Shown here piece by piece: positions 53,308-63,337 of a DNA stretch of 64,000 bases. The DNA lies in contig NZ_CP075583.1 of NCBI RefSeq assembly GCF_023509035.1, positions 5,208,001 through 5,272,000 of the forward strand, given 5' to 3'. The translations under genes were made by a program, and so were the position numbers. The notes below the pieces were generated by a model. The model was not told the DNA's origin and searched no databases. It was given only the letters and a program-made list of their open reading frames with translations. The stretch's first letter is position 1. The number at the start of each line of letters is the position of its first letter. Origin of the DNA: Janthinobacterium lividum. Lineage in GTDB: Bacteria; Pseudomonadota; Gammaproteobacteria; Burkholderiales; Burkholderiaceae_D.

Positions 53308-55227
53308 TTACTTCGCGGAATTGAGCAGCAATTCGTTGAGGCGTTTCACAAAACTGGCAGGGTCGGCCAATGATCCACCTTCGGCCAGCATGGCCTGGTC
53401 GAACAGGATGTTGGCCCAGTCGCCGAACTTGCCGCCTTCCGCATCTTCGTATTTCAGACGCGTCACCAGCGGGTGGTTCGGATTGATCTCCAAAATCGGC
53501 TTCGATTCCGGCGCGCTCTGGCCTGCCGCCTTCAGCATGCGCAGCAGGTTGCCCGACAATTCGTTTTCATCGGCCACCAGGCAGGCTGGCGAATCGGTCA
53601 GACGGAACGTGACGCGCACGTCCTTGGCCTTGTCGGCCAGCACGGTCTTCATCTTGCCCACCAGGTCGGCGTACGAGGTTTCCGTTTCTTCGTGCTCTTT
53701 CTTTTCCGCTTCGTCTTCCAGCGCGCCCAGGTCCAGGCCGCCCTTGGCGACGGAGACCAGTTCCTTGCCTTCGAAGTCCTGGATAAACGACAGCATCCAT
53801 TCATCGACGCGGTCCGTCAGCAGCAGTACTTCGACGCCCTTCTTGCGGAAGATTTCCAGGTGCGGGCTGTTCTTGGCGGCGGCGTAATTGTCGGCCGTGA
53901 CGTAATAGATCTTGTCCTGGCCTTCCTTCATGCGCGCCACGTAGTCGGCGAACGACGTGATTTGCTCGTCGCTGTCGTTGGCGGTCGAGGCAAAGCGCAG
54001 CAGCTTGGCCAGGCGTTCCTTGTTGGCCGCATCTTCGCCGATGCCTTCCTTCAGCACCTGGCCGAATTCCTTCCAGAAGACGGCGTACTTGTCCTTCTTG
54101 TCCTGCTCGTCGGCATTCGCCAGCTCTTCCAGCATTCCCAGCACGCGCTTGGTCGAGCCTTCGCGGATCACCTTGACGTCGCGCGACTCCTGCAGGATTT
54201 CACGCGACACGTTCAGCGGCAGGTCGGCCGAGTCGATCACCCCGCGCACGAAGCGCAGGTAGGTCGGCATCAGCTGCTCGGCATCGTCCATGATGAAGAC
54301 GCGCTTGACGTACAGCTTGATGCCGCCGCGCTTGTTGCGGTCCCACATGTCGAACGGCGCCTTGGCCGGGATGTACAGCAGCTGCGTGTATTCGCTGCGC
54401 CCTTCCACGCGGTTATGCGTGTGGCTCAAAGGCGACTGGAAGTCGTGCGACACGTGCTTGTAGAATTCGTCGTACTGTTCCGGCGTGATGTCGGCCTTGT
54501 TGCGGGCCCACAGGGCGCTGGCCTGGTTGACGGTTTCGAATTCGTCTTTCAGGACGGTTTCTTTTTTCTCGTCGTCCCACTCTTCCTTCTGCATCACGAT
54601 CGGCAGCGAGATATGGTCCGAGTATTTGCGGATGATGGACTTGATCTTCCAGCTCGACAGCAATTCGTCCTCGCCTTCGCGCAGGTGCAGGATGATGTCC
54701 GTGCCGCGCGACGGTTTGTCGATGTTCTCGATGCTGTAATCGCCTTCGCCGCCCGACTCCCAGCGCACGCCTTCAGAGGCGTCCACGCCGGCGCGGCGCG
54801 TTTCGACGGTGATCTTGTCGGCGACGATGAAGCCGGAATAGAAGCCCACGCCGAACTGGCCGATCAGGGCCGCGTCCTGCTGCTGGTCGCCCGACAGCTT
54901 GCCGAAGAATTCCTTGGTGCCCGACTTGGCGATGGTGCCCAGGTGCGAGATCGCCTCGTCGCGGGTCATGCCGATGCCGTTGTCGGAAATGGTGATGGTG
55001 CGCGCATCCTTGTCGAAGCTGACCTTGATCTTCAATTCGTGATCGTTGCCGTACAGGGCGTCGTTATCGATCGCTTCAAAGCGCAATTTGTCGGCCGCGT
55101 CGGACGCGTTCGAGATCAATTCGCGCAGGAAGATTTCCTTGTTCGAGTACAGGGAATGGATCATCAGGTGCAGCATTTGCTTCACTTCGGTCTGAAAACC
55201 CAGGGTTTGCTTTTCGGAGACAGCCAT
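53308..55227 (-). CDS. htpG: Chaperone protein HtpG (Hsp90)
   Basis: 639-aa cytoplasmic ATP-dependent chaperone. N-terminal GHKL ATPase: [53 protein letters not shown]. Middle domain with [18 protein letters not shown] and the C-terminal dimerisation domain ending LLNSAK. Length and motifs are normal. Single gene with a strong terminator. Confidence 0.98.
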   Translation of the reverse strand: MAVSEKQTLGFQTEVKQMLHLMIHSLYSNKEIFLRELISNASDAADKLRFEAIDNDALYGNDHELKIKVSFDKDARTITISDNGIGMTRDEAISHLGTIAKSGTKEFFGKLSGDQQQDAALIGQFGVGFYSGFIVADKITVETRRAGVDASEGVRWESGGEGDYSIENIDKPSRGTDIILHLREGEDELLSSWKIKSIIRKYSDHISLPIVMQKEEWDDEKKETVLKDEFETVNQASALWARNKADITPEQYDEFYKHVSHDFQSPLSHTHNRVEGRSEYTQLLYIPAKAPFDMWDRNKRGGIKLYVKRVFIMDDAEQLMPTYLRFVRGVIDSADLPLNVSREILQESRDVKVIREGSTKRVLGMLEELANADEQDKKDKYAVFWKEFGQVLKEGIGEDAANKERLAKLLRFASTANDSDEQITSFADYVARMKEGQDKIYYVTADNYAAAKNSPHLEIFRKKGVEVLLLTDRVDEWMLSFIQDFEGKELVSVAKGGLDLGALEDEAEKKEHEETETSYADLVGKMKTVLADKAKDVRVTFRLTDSPACLVADENELSGNLLRMLKAAGQSAPESKPILEINPNHPLVTRLKYEDAEGGKFGDWANILFDQAMLAEGGSLADPASFVKRLNELLLNSAK

Positions 55228-55325
55228 TTTTACCTCATAGTCTTGTGGATGGGACGGATTCTACGGAGTTGGGGATGGTACAGGCGATTTCAAGAGCCCC
55301 CGCCGAATGTCGAGCAATGTACTGT

Positions 55326-56759
55326 TTACCCCAGTGCGCGGGCGAAAAACACCCAGATGCGCTCATCCTGCACCGTAGCCAGGTTCAGGCGCATGCGGGT
55401 CGACGGCAGCTGGCGCGGGGAAAACAGGCTGCCTGGCGCCAGCACCAGCCCCTCGGCCAGCGCCTTTTCGGCCAGGACATTCGTGTCGCAGTCCGCATCG
55501 GCCCACACGAACATGCCAGCTGATGCCGGATCGAAGCGCAAGCCCGCCTGTTCGACCTTGCGGTAGGTACCCTCGCGCACCTTGTCGAGCCGCGTGCGCA
55601 GGCGCTCCGCATGCTTGCGGTACAGTCCCTGCGAGAGGATTTTATACACCACGCGTTCGCCGATGTCGCTGGTAGTCAGCGTGGCGAGCATCTTGCGGTC
55701 GGCAAGGCGCTGCGCCCGCTCCGGCGACGTGGCGATGAAGCCCACGCGCAGGTTCGCCGCCAGGCTCTTGGAAAAGCCGCCCAGGTAAATCACGCGGCGC
55801 AGCTGGTCCAGCGCGGCCAGGCGCGTGGCCGGCTGCACCGCGCCGCCCGGGTGCATGTCGCAATAAATATCATCCTCGACGATCAGGAAATCGTGCAGTT
55901 CGGCCAGGCGCAGCACCTGGAAAGCCTTGGCCGCCGACAGCGACGTCGAACTGGGGTTGTGCAGCACCGAGTTGATCACGTACAGCTTGGGACGGTGCAG
56001 GGCCGCCAGTTCGGCCAGCACGGCGATATCGGGGCCGTCATTCAAGCGCGGGATGCCGATGACGTTCATGCCCATGGCGGCAAAGGCGCCGAACATCAGC
56101 CAGTACGCAGGATCGTCGACGAAAATGGTCTCGCCGGGGCGGGCAAATTCGCGCGCCACCAGGTCCAGCGCTTGCATCACGCCCACCGTGGTAACGATCT
56201 GCTCGGGCGGACAGGCGATTTCCAGCCCCGCCAGTTTCAGCTGCAACTGCTGGCGCAGCGGCAGGAAACCCTGCGGCGCGCCATAGCTCAGCAGCAAATT
56301 GCCGGGCTGGCGGCTGACGTCGCGCAAGGCGCGCGCCACCAGGTCGCCATCGAGCCACTCGGACGGCAGCATGCCGGAGCCGGGCGCGGGGATGGCAGGG
56401 GTCTGGCGGAACATGTTACGGATCAGCCACACCACGTCCATGGTCTGCACCGCCGCGTCCTGCGCGCCAGGGGTCGGTGCCGGCGTGTTCAGGGACCCGC
56501 GCTCGCGCACGAAAAAGCCGGCGCCGCGCCGCGACTCGAGGTAGCCGCGCGCCACCAGCTTGTCGTAGCTGGCCACCACCGTGGCGCACGACACCTCGAG
56601 GCTGGCGGCGCACTGACGGATCGAGGGCATGCGCGCGCCGCCGCGCAGCAGCTTGTCGTCGATGCGCGCCGCCAGCGAGCGAGCGATCTGATCGATCAAG
56701 GTTTCGCCCGAGGCGCGCGACAGCAAGGGCAGGGACTGCGAGGCGAGTGTATTGCTCAT
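55326..56759 (-). CDS. MocR/PdxR-family regulator (GntR HTH fused to aminotransferase domain)
   Basis: 477 aa. Residues ~15-85 are a GntR winged helix (IARSLAARIDDKLLRGGARMPSIRQCAASL, TVVASYDKLVARGYLESRRGAGFFV). The rest is a fold-type I aminotransferase domain with YGAPQGFLPLRQQLQ, FVDDPAYWLMF, NSVLHNPSSTSLS, and the PLP-lysine site GGFSKSLAANLRVGFIA. MocR proteins usually control the divergent gene; here that is an EamA transporter. An inverted repeat TGCTAT/ATAGCA (56811-56833) lies in the shared gap. Confidence 0.92.
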   Translation of the reverse strand: MSNTLASQSLPLLSRASGETLIDQIARSLAARIDDKLLRGGARMPSIRQCAASLEVSCATVVASYDKLVARGYLESRRGAGFFVRERGSLNTPAPTPGAQDAAVQTMDVVWLIRNMFRQTPAIPAPGSGMLPSEWLDGDLVARALRDVSRQPGNLLLSYGAPQGFLPLRQQLQLKLAGLEIACPPEQIVTTVGVMQALDLVAREFARPGETIFVDDPAYWLMFGAFAAMGMNVIGIPRLNDGPDIAVLAELAALHRPKLYVINSVLHNPSSTSLSAAKAFQVLRLAELHDFLIVEDDIYCDMHPGGAVQPATRLAALDQLRRVIYLGGFSKSLAANLRVGFIATSPERAQRLADRKMLATLTTSDIGERVVYKILSQGLYRKHAERLRTRLDKVREGTYRKVEQAGLRFDPASAGMFVWADADCDTNVLAEKALAEGLVLAPGSLFSPRQLPSTRMRLNLATVQDERIWVFFARALG

Positions 56760-56899
56760 ATGACCATGACAGTATGTGAAATTATGCGTGAAAGTGTATT
56801 TGTACTGTATTGCTATTCAGCTCTAGGATAGCAGTACGGGCCGGATTGATCCACCCCGCCCCATTGATATTTACCCATGCCAACAGTACCAGGACACCC
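56760..56899. promoter_or_regulatory. MocR-EamA divergent promoter region
   Basis: Contains TGCTAT (56811-56816) and ATAGCA (56828-56833) as an inverted repeat and several GTACTG/CAGTA elements (TACTGTAT, GCAGTAC), the kind of repeated half-sites MocR regulators bind. Promoter boxes not firmly placed. Confidence 0.4.
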
Positions 56900-57810
56900 A
56901 TGCCATCGCACGCCACCACATCTCCCAGTTCCCCCTGCGTCTCGGCGCCGACCGCAAAGGCCTGTTGCTGGGATTGACAGCCGTCGCCCTCTTCAGCCTG
57001 ACCCTGCCCTTTACGCGCTTGGCCGTGGCCGAACTCGACCCTACCTTTGTCGCTCTGGGGCGCGCCCTGGTGGCCGCCTGCCTGGCCGGCCTGTGGTTAT
57101 GGCACCAGCGGGCGCCGTTGCCGCGCCGCGAACAATGGCTGCCGCTGGCGCTCGTGTCGCTGGGCTGCGTGCTGGGCTTCCCCTGGCTGACGTCGATCGC
57201 CATGCGCAGCCTGCCCGCCTCGCACGGCGCCGTGCTGGTGGGCATCCTGCCGCTGGCCACCGCCGTGTTTGCAGTACTGCGCGGCAAGGAACGTCCTTCC
57301 CCTGGCTTCTGGCTGATGGCCCTACTCGGCACGGCGCTGGTGGTGGCGTTCGCGCTGCGCCAGGGCGGCGGCAGCTTTCACCTTGCCGACTGGCTGATGT
57401 TCGCCGCCGTGCTGCTGGGGGCCCTAGGTTATGCCGAAGGTGGGCGCCTGGCGCAAGCCATGCCGGGCCAGCATGTGATTTCCTGGGCGCTGCTGCTGGC
57501 CTTGCCATTTGTCTTGCCCGTGGTACTGTGGAGCGCCTGGCCGCAACGCGCGCTGATGGCGCAGGCCAGCGGCGCGGCCTGGCTGGGCTTTGCCTATATC
57601 TCCGTGTTTTCCATGTTTATCGGTTTCTTTTTCTGGTACCGGGGCATGGCGCTGGGCGGCGTGGCCCGCGTGGGACAGACGCAGCTGCTGCAGCCTTTCC
57701 TCACGCTGGTGGGCGCGGCCGTGCTGCTGCATGAACCATTGACGGGCGAAAGCCTGCTGTTTGCCTGCGCCGTGATCGCCGTGGTGGCCATCGGACGCAA
57801 GCTGAAGTAA
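56900..57810 (+). pseudogene. EamA-family transporter, probable N-terminal frameshift
   Basis: Drug/metabolite-transporter superfamily inner-membrane protein of ~10 helices with two EamA halves: FTRLAVAELDPTFVALGRAL, LPASHGAVLVGILPLATAVFAVL, and GVARVGQTQLLQPFLTLVGAAVLLHEPLT. As read, the clean frame can only start at the TTG 56965, in mid-helix and without a ribosome site. The ATG at 56900 has AGGA upstream and reads MPSHATTSPSSP, then loses frame at the C run 56931-56935; one more C joins it to LRLGADRKGLLLGL. Probable homopolymer error or recent mutation. Likely target of the divergent MocR regulator; substrate unknown. Confidence 0.8.
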
Positions 57811-57986
57811 AACTCCCTGACGCCCATTTGCAACGCCCTCGCGCGTGCGGATGGGCAGAGCCGCGTGCAAGTCGTACAATACCGCAGCACCATGGCGACG
57901 CCTATCCGGCGCCGCTTGCGCACGCACCGCCACAAGCGGGCCAACAAATCCAGCCGGCGCAGCTCGGCATCTTCTGTGAGACTCGT

Positions 57987-59180
57987 ATGAAAATTGAAAA
58001 TCCGAATCCGATCCAATGGCGCTTTGCCGAACGTGCGGAACAGCTGCAAAGCTCGTTCATCCGCGAAATCCTGAAGATCACGCAGCGTCCCGAGATCATC
58101 TCGTTTGCCGGCGGCCTGCCCTCGCCTGCCACCTTCCCCGTGGAAGAAATGAAGACCGCCTTCGACAAGGTACTGTCCAATAATGGCAAGGTGGCCCTGC
58201 AATACGGCCCGACAGACGGCTACCTGCCGCTGCGCCAGTGGATCGCCGACTCCTTATCCAGCAATGGCAGCACCATCATGCCGGAACAAGTGTTGATGAC
58301 GTCCGGCTCGCAGCAGGCGCTGGACTTGCTGGGCAAGGTCCTGATCGACGAAGGCAGCCGTGTGCTGGTGGAAACCCCCAGCTACCTGGGCGCCCTGCAG
58401 GCGTTTTCCGTCTACCGTCCCGAATTCGTTTCCGTCGATACCGATGACGAAGGCCTGGTACCGTCGTCCATCAACCCCGTCGCCGATGGCGCGCGCCTCT
58501 TGTACGCGCTGCCGAACTTCCAGAACCCGACGGGCCGCAGCCTGTCCATGGCGCGCCGCGTGGAACTGGTGGAAACCTGCGCCCGCCACGGCCTGCCGCT
58601 GATCGAGGATGATCCGTACGGCGCCCTCAGCTACAGCGGCGAGCCGTATCCGAAGATGATCAATATGAATCCGGATGGCGTGATCTACATGGGCTCATTC
58701 TCGAAAGTGCTCACGCCCGGCATCCGCCTCGGCTACGTGGTGGCGCCGATGCCACTGGTGCGCCGTTTGGAACTGGCCAAGCAGGCGGCCGACCTGCACA
58801 CGTCGCAACTGACGCAGATGGTCGTGCATGAAGTGATCAAGGATGGCTTCCTGGACCGGCATATCCCCAGCATCCGCAGCCTGTATGGCAACCAGTGCCA
58901 GGCCATGCTGTCGGCACTGGAAGAGCACTTCCCGGCCGGCGTCACCTGGACGAAGCCTGAAGGCGGCATGTTCATCTGGGTCACCCTGCCGAAACACATC
59001 GACGCCATGAAATTGCTCGATGAAGCCATCGCCAACAAGGTCGCCTTCGTGCCGGGCGCGCCGTTCTACGCTAACACGCCGGACACGCACACCCTGCGCC
59101 TGTCGTTCGTGACTGTGCCGCCGGAACGCATCCGCGAAGGTATCGCCATCCTGGGCAAACTGATCGCCGCAAAAATGTAA
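57987..59180 (+). CDS. PLP-dependent aminotransferase (LysN/2-aminoadipate type)
   Basis: 397 aa, fold-type I class I/II aminotransferase. ISFAGGLPSPATFP, QYGPTDGYLPLRQWIA, TSGSQQALDLLGKVLIDEG, ALPNFQNPTGRSLS, EDDPYGALSY and the PLP-lysine motif MGSFSKVLTPGIRLGYV are typical of the LysN/KAT II subgroup, which acts on 2-aminoadipate, kynurenine or aromatic amino acids. No HTH domain, unlike the MocR protein nearby. The ATG at 57987 begins MKIENPNPIQWRFAERAEQ, usual for the group. Confidence 0.9.
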   Translation: MKIENPNPIQWRFAERAEQLQSSFIREILKITQRPEIISFAGGLPSPATFPVEEMKTAFDKVLSNNGKVALQYGPTDGYLPLRQWIADSLSSNGSTIMPEQVLMTSGSQQALDLLGKVLIDEGSRVLVETPSYLGALQAFSVYRPEFVSVDTDDEGLVPSSINPVADGARLLYALPNFQNPTGRSLSMARRVELVETCARHGLPLIEDDPYGALSYSGEPYPKMINMNPDGVIYMGSFSKVLTPGIRLGYVVAPMPLVRRLELAKQAADLHTSQLTQMVVHEVIKDGFLDRHIPSIRSLYGNQCQAMLSALEEHFPAGVTWTKPEGGMFIWVTLPKHIDAMKLLDEAIANKVAFVPGAPFYANTPDTHTLRLSFVTVPPERIREGIAILGKLIAAKM

Positions 59181-59190
59181 CTGAGCTCCT

Positions 59191-59215
59191 CACGCCCCGC
59201 CTGCCGCGGGGCGTG
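59191..59215 (+). terminator. Hairpin after the aminotransferase gene
   Basis: Perfect 10-bp GC-rich stem (59191-59200 with 59206-59215) ten bases after the stop. No T tract, so a weak or non-canonical terminator. Confidence 0.5.
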
Positions 59216-59468
59216 TCACTGCTGCCCCAGCGCCAAGGGGCACGCGCCTTCCCCCTTAAAAACCGCCTTCACGATAGCAACTGCGTTTATATATTTTTAA
59301 AAATAGTATAAAAATAATACTTTCCACCTCGCGCAACGTCGATTTTTTCACCCAAAAAATTAGCAAGGATGTATGATTTGACCGCTGTAGCAGATTTGAA
59401 CCCGGTCAGCTTCACCGAAAGTGCAGCAAACACTGGCATCGCAGAGTACATCGAGAAGGCCGGAAGCA
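59216..59468. other. AT-rich gap before the GGDEF gene
   Basis: No gene. The stretch 59287-59325 is almost pure A/T and holds a small inverted repeat AGTAT/ATACT (59305-59309 with 59317-59321); candidate promoter or regulator site for the gene downstream. Confidence 0.4.
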
Positions 59469-60827
59469 ATGAGTTCAGGCAGTGCGGAACATTTCCAGCG
59501 GCGCGACGCCGCTATTTTGATTGTCGACGATGCGCCGGCCAACCTTGAGCTGCTGCGCAAGCTGATGAGCGAGCAAGGTTATCAAACCTATGTCGCCACG
59601 TCCGGCGAACGGGCGCTGGCGATCGCCCAGCGCGCCCATCCCGATTTGATCCTGCTCGACGTGCTGATGCCGGACATGGACGGCATCGAAACGTGCCGGC
59701 GCCTCAAACAGCATCCGCTGACGCAGGGTATCCCCATCATCTTCATGAGCGCCAAGACGGAAACGGAAGACGTGGTGGCCGGCTTCGACTGCGGCGCCGT
59801 CGATTACATCAGCAAACCGCTGCGCATGGCCGAAGTGTGCGCGCGCGTGCGCGCCCAGCTGCAAATCCGCAGCAACAATGAAACCCAGCAGGAACAGGCC
59901 GAGCGCCTGCGCACCATCGTCAACAACATGGCCGAGGGCTTGCTGATCATCGAAGCCGATGGCCGCATCCAGTACACCAACCCGGCCTGCGACCAGTACC
60001 TGGGCTACCGCGAAAACGAACTGGCCGGGCGCTTCATCGGCGAGCTGCTCAGCCCCCTGGTGACGCAGGAATACCTCGATTACTTCGCCATGTACGCAGC
60101 CAACCCGGAGAAGGCGCACAAGCACGGCACGCGCGAAGTGGCAATCCGCCACCGCAACGGCGAGGCGCTGAGCATGGACCTGACCCTGACGCCCATGTAC
60201 CTGCGCCAGCCCCTGTATATCGGCCTGCTGCACGACATCACGCACCACAAGCAGTCGGAAGACGCCTTGCAGCGCGCCGCCTATCTCGACCCGCTGACGC
60301 AGATCCCCAACCGCCGGCATTTCGACAGCTTCCTGGAAAAGGAATGGCAGCGCGCCGTGCGCGGCGGGGGCACCCTGTCGCTGGTGGTGCTCGACGTCGA
60401 CCACTTCAAGCTGTACAACGACAGCCTGGGCCACCCGGCAGGCGACAGCTGCCTGCAGCAGGTGGCGCAAGCCATCGCCTCACACGCCGCCCGCCCGGGC
60501 GACCTGGCGGCCCGCTACGGCGGCGAGGAATTCGTCCTGCTGTTCGCCGACACGGATGCCGAAGGCGCCCTGCACCTGGCCGTCGCCATCCGCGCGCACA
60601 TCGAGGCACTGCAATTGCCGCACCCGAAATCGATCACTTCGCCGTGGATCACCGTCAGCATCGGCGTGGCGACCATCCGCCCGCACCAGCTGGACAAGCG
60701 CGAAGCGCTGTTCGTCGCCGCCGACCGCGCCCTGTACGTGGCCAAGGAAGGGGGCCGCAACCAGGTGCGCGTCACGCAATCGGGCAGCGCGGCCTGGGAA
60801 ACGGTCAAGGCGCTCGTCCTGCGTTAA
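59469..60827 (+). CDS. Response regulator with PAS and GGDEF domains (diguanylate cyclase)
   Basis: 452 aa. Receiver (AILIVDDAPANLELLRKLM, Asp in LILLDVLMPDMDG, Lys in DYISKPLRMAE), PAS domain (~150-265, IVNNMAEGLLIIEADGRIQYTN), then GGDEF: AAYLDPLTQIPNRRHFDSFL, VVLDVDHFKLYNDSLGHPAGD and ARYGGEEFVLLF, an active-type GGEEF. It should make cyclic di-GMP when phosphorylated. GGAAG precedes the ATG at 59469. The partner kinase is not adjacent. Its stop overlaps that of the convergent TonB receptor gene in a shared TTAA. Confidence 0.94.
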   Translation: MSSGSAEHFQRRDAAILIVDDAPANLELLRKLMSEQGYQTYVATSGERALAIAQRAHPDLILLDVLMPDMDGIETCRRLKQHPLTQGIPIIFMSAKTETEDVVAGFDCGAVDYISKPLRMAEVCARVRAQLQIRSNNETQQEQAERLRTIVNNMAEGLLIIEADGRIQYTNPACDQYLGYRENELAGRFIGELLSPLVTQEYLDYFAMYAANPEKAHKHGTREVAIRHRNGEALSMDLTLTPMYLRQPLYIGLLHDITHHKQSEDALQRAAYLDPLTQIPNRRHFDSFLEKEWQRAVRGGGTLSLVVLDVDHFKLYNDSLGHPAGDSCLQQVAQAIASHAARPGDLAARYGGEEFVLLFADTDAEGALHLAVAIRAHIEALQLPHPKSITSPWITVSIGVATIRPHQLDKREALFVAADRALYVAKEGGRNQVRVTQSGSAAWETVKALVLR

Positions 60828-63088
60828 AACTTCCTCGACACGCTCAGCTTCGCATTGCGTCCCACACCAGTCACCGCTTCGCTCAGGTACGGCATGTAGT
60901 TGCGGTTGAAGACATTATCGACCGTCAGCCGCACTTCCGTGCCGCGCCACACGCCCTGTTTGCCATTCCACGATGCGAACAAGGTGTGCAGCGCATAGCC
61001 TTTCGACGGTGGCAGGCGGTAAACATTCCCCACTGGCAGGACGCGGTCCTGCTTCGCCACGAAGCGGCCCTGCCAGCCAATGCTGACCCCAAGGTCGGGC
61101 ATGCGCCAGCCCAGGCCCGCCATCAATTTATCCGGCGCGACGGTCGACACCGGTTCGTCCTGACCCCACGGGTCGCGCTGGGAACCGGTGCGCGTGCCGC
61201 GCTGCTTCGACAGCGAAGCGCTGGCAAACAGGCGCGGCGAGTTGTAGTAAGACTCGACCTCCACGCCCTGCGTGCGGAAACCGGCAAGGTTGCGGTAGGA
61301 CGACAGGGCTGGCGGCACCTTGCCCGATCCCGGTACATAGCCTTCGATCAGGATGCCCAGGCGCGGGCCGATATTGTCGCTGACCTTGTTGCGGTACGCC
61401 GTCAGGCGCAACTGCACGTCGTCGCGCTCCATGAACATGTTCTGCCGGTGCAGCATGACGCCCGTGCGCACGGCAGTCACGCGCTCGACGGCCAGATCGC
61501 GGCTAGTGCCCGGCGTCGATGAACCGAGCCTGGACGACACATAGTATTCATTCGAATACATCTCGTCGATCGTCGGCGCGCGCCAGGTGCGGCTCAAGTC
61601 GCCGAACAGCGCCACGCTGCTCGAGGCCTTCCAGAACAGGCCCAGGCGAGGCGACCAGTCTTCGTGCGCCTTTTCGCTGAAGTCGTGGCCGGCCGCCGCC
61701 AGCGGGCTGTTGTAGCGCGACGCCTTGTTCGGCACACCCTCGGATACGACGCGGTCATGGCGCAGGGCCGCCGTCACCGTCAGGTCGCCATACGTCATCG
61801 CATCCTGCAGATACAGGCCTGTGGTTTCCTGGCGCCCGGCCGGCATGTAGTAGGGCTGGAAGTAGCCATAGTTGTAGCTGGGGTCCTTCAGCGCCGTCGA
61901 CGACGGGTAGTACATCAGGGTGTCGCGCACGTTCTTGTGCCATTGCAGGCCCGTTTGCAGCACGTGCGAAATGGCGCCTGTCGTAAACACGCTTTCGTTG
62001 CGCACCTCCGCGATGCGGTCCACGTACGAGGCCCAGCTCTCGTTGCCCAGCGATCCCAGGTAGGAACCCAGCGAAGCGGACGGCAGGCGCTTGTCATGCT
62101 GGTCCGTGTGCGAATAGCCGGCGCTTGCCGTCAGCTTGATCCATGGATTGTCCTGCGGCGCGTACTGCCACTTCACGGAATAGGTGTCGTCGTCCTGGTC
62201 GCGGTAAACGGCCTTACGCTGCCACGCTTCTTCCAGGCCATACTTCTTGATTTCCGCATCGGTAGGCGTAGGCACGTCCTCGCCCATGGCGGCGAACGGG
62301 CCCCAACCCGTGCTGCCGCTCTTCATGGCCGTCAGGGTCAGCAGTTGCTCCGGCGTCAGGCGAATATTCAGCTTCGCCAAGCTCGATGGCGCGTCGATGG
62401 CGGAAAAACGGAATGGCTTGCCATCGGGTTTACGCAAATCGTCCGACTTGCGCTGCGTGGTGAAGGCCATCGCATCGAAGCGGCCATCTGCGCTGCGGCC
62501 GTACACGGCCACGGTGGCGTCGTTTTCCGCATTGTTCGAGTGGCGCGAATACTTCAGCATGGCGCCCACGTTCTCGCCGCCTTCCAGCAGGTCTTGCGCA
62601 TCCTTGGTCTCGACCGTGATGACGCCGCCGAAGCCGCCATTACCGTACAAGCTTGTGTGCGCACCCTTGTTGACCTCGATCTGCTTGATCAATTCCGGCT
62701 CGATGAAGATGGAACCCTGGCGGTATTTTTCAAAGCCCTTGGGCACGCCGTCGAGAATGACTTTCACGTCCTGCACTTTATTGAAGCCCCAGATATTGAG
62801 GCTCTGGCCACTGGGACGGGCCGTGCCGGCCAGGTCCACGCCGGGCAAGGTGTCGAGCAAGGAGGCGACATTGTCGGCCTGCTGGCGTTCGATGTCGGCG
62901 CTGCTGATATACGAGCGTCCGGCCGTGCCGGCGCTGATGGCGTCGCCAAACACGCTGATGGCGGGCATCTGCACCGCATCGGCCTTATCGGCCATCGCTG
63001 CCGCCCACGCATGGCCATGCGCGCCGCCCAATGCCAGCGCCAGCGCGGCGGCCAGCGGGGTCAATCCTTGTTTGCTGCTGCTCTTCAT
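60824..63088 (-). CDS. TonB-dependent receptor, heme/hemoglobin-receptor type
   Basis: 754-aa outer-membrane barrel with a signal peptide (LTPLAAALALALGGAHGHAWA). Plug domain: VFGDAISAGTAGRSYISSADIERQ, TLPGVDLAGTARPSGQSLNI, VKVILDGVPKGFEKYRQGSIFIEPELIKQIEVNKGAHT-type block. The barrel holds a FRAP-like box (TWRAPTIDEMYSNEYY) followed by SRDLAVERVTAVRTG, as in heme receptors, though no His is seen between the two. It ends LSVSRKF with the terminal Phe needed for barrel assembly. AAGGATAG precedes the ATG at 63088. A Fur-box-like palindrome lies about 220 bp upstream. Confidence 0.88.
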   Translation of the reverse strand: MKSSSKQGLTPLAAALALALGGAHGHAWAAAMADKADAVQMPAISVFGDAISAGTAGRSYISSADIERQQADNVASLLDTLPGVDLAGTARPSGQSLNIWGFNKVQDVKVILDGVPKGFEKYRQGSIFIEPELIKQIEVNKGAHTSLYGNGGFGGVITVETKDAQDLLEGGENVGAMLKYSRHSNNAENDATVAVYGRSADGRFDAMAFTTQRKSDDLRKPDGKPFRFSAIDAPSSLAKLNIRLTPEQLLTLTAMKSGSTGWGPFAAMGEDVPTPTDAEIKKYGLEEAWQRKAVYRDQDDDTYSVKWQYAPQDNPWIKLTASAGYSHTDQHDKRLPSASLGSYLGSLGNESWASYVDRIAEVRNESVFTTGAISHVLQTGLQWHKNVRDTLMYYPSSTALKDPSYNYGYFQPYYMPAGRQETTGLYLQDAMTYGDLTVTAALRHDRVVSEGVPNKASRYNSPLAAAGHDFSEKAHEDWSPRLGLFWKASSSVALFGDLSRTWRAPTIDEMYSNEYYVSSRLGSSTPGTSRDLAVERVTAVRTGVMLHRQNMFMERDDVQLRLTAYRNKVSDNIGPRLGILIEGYVPGSGKVPPALSSYRNLAGFRTQGVEVESYYNSPRLFASASLSKQRGTRTGSQRDPWGQDEPVSTVAPDKLMAGLGWRMPDLGVSIGWQGRFVAKQDRVLPVGNVYRLPPSKGYALHTLFASWNGKQGVWRGTEVRLTVDNVFNRNYMPYLSEAVTGVGRNAKLSVSRKF

Positions 63089-63304
63089 CGCTATCCTTGC
63101 CTGGGTTTGCTTACTGCTTGATACTGATGGAATGAAAAAATGCTGGGGCAGAGAAAAGCGGTGCACGATCAAGCGGCGGCATTGAAGGAACCGTTGCGGC
63201 GGAACTCTGCCCGCGCCGAAACGCCGCCAGCGCATGGCCAGCGGCGCACTGCAGTCACTGGGATAAGTTGCCTTAGTGAAATGCGGAACACATCATATGA
63301 TGAA

Positions 63305-63319
63305 TGCGAATGATTCGCA
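63305..63319. promoter_or_regulatory. Fur-box-like 7-1-7 palindrome
   Basis: TGCGAAT-G-ATTCGCA (63305-63319), a perfect 7-1-7 palindrome that keeps the TG..AAT-ATT..CA frame of the Fur consensus. Located between the TonB receptor gene and the kinase gene; likely iron control of the receptor. Confidence 0.7.
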
Positions 63320-63337
63320 ATCCGATTTAAAGGGTAG

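Noticed and set aside
53473..55566. 697-codon plus-strand frame over htpG
   Set aside because: Antisense shadow; htpG on the minus strand has full family motifs.
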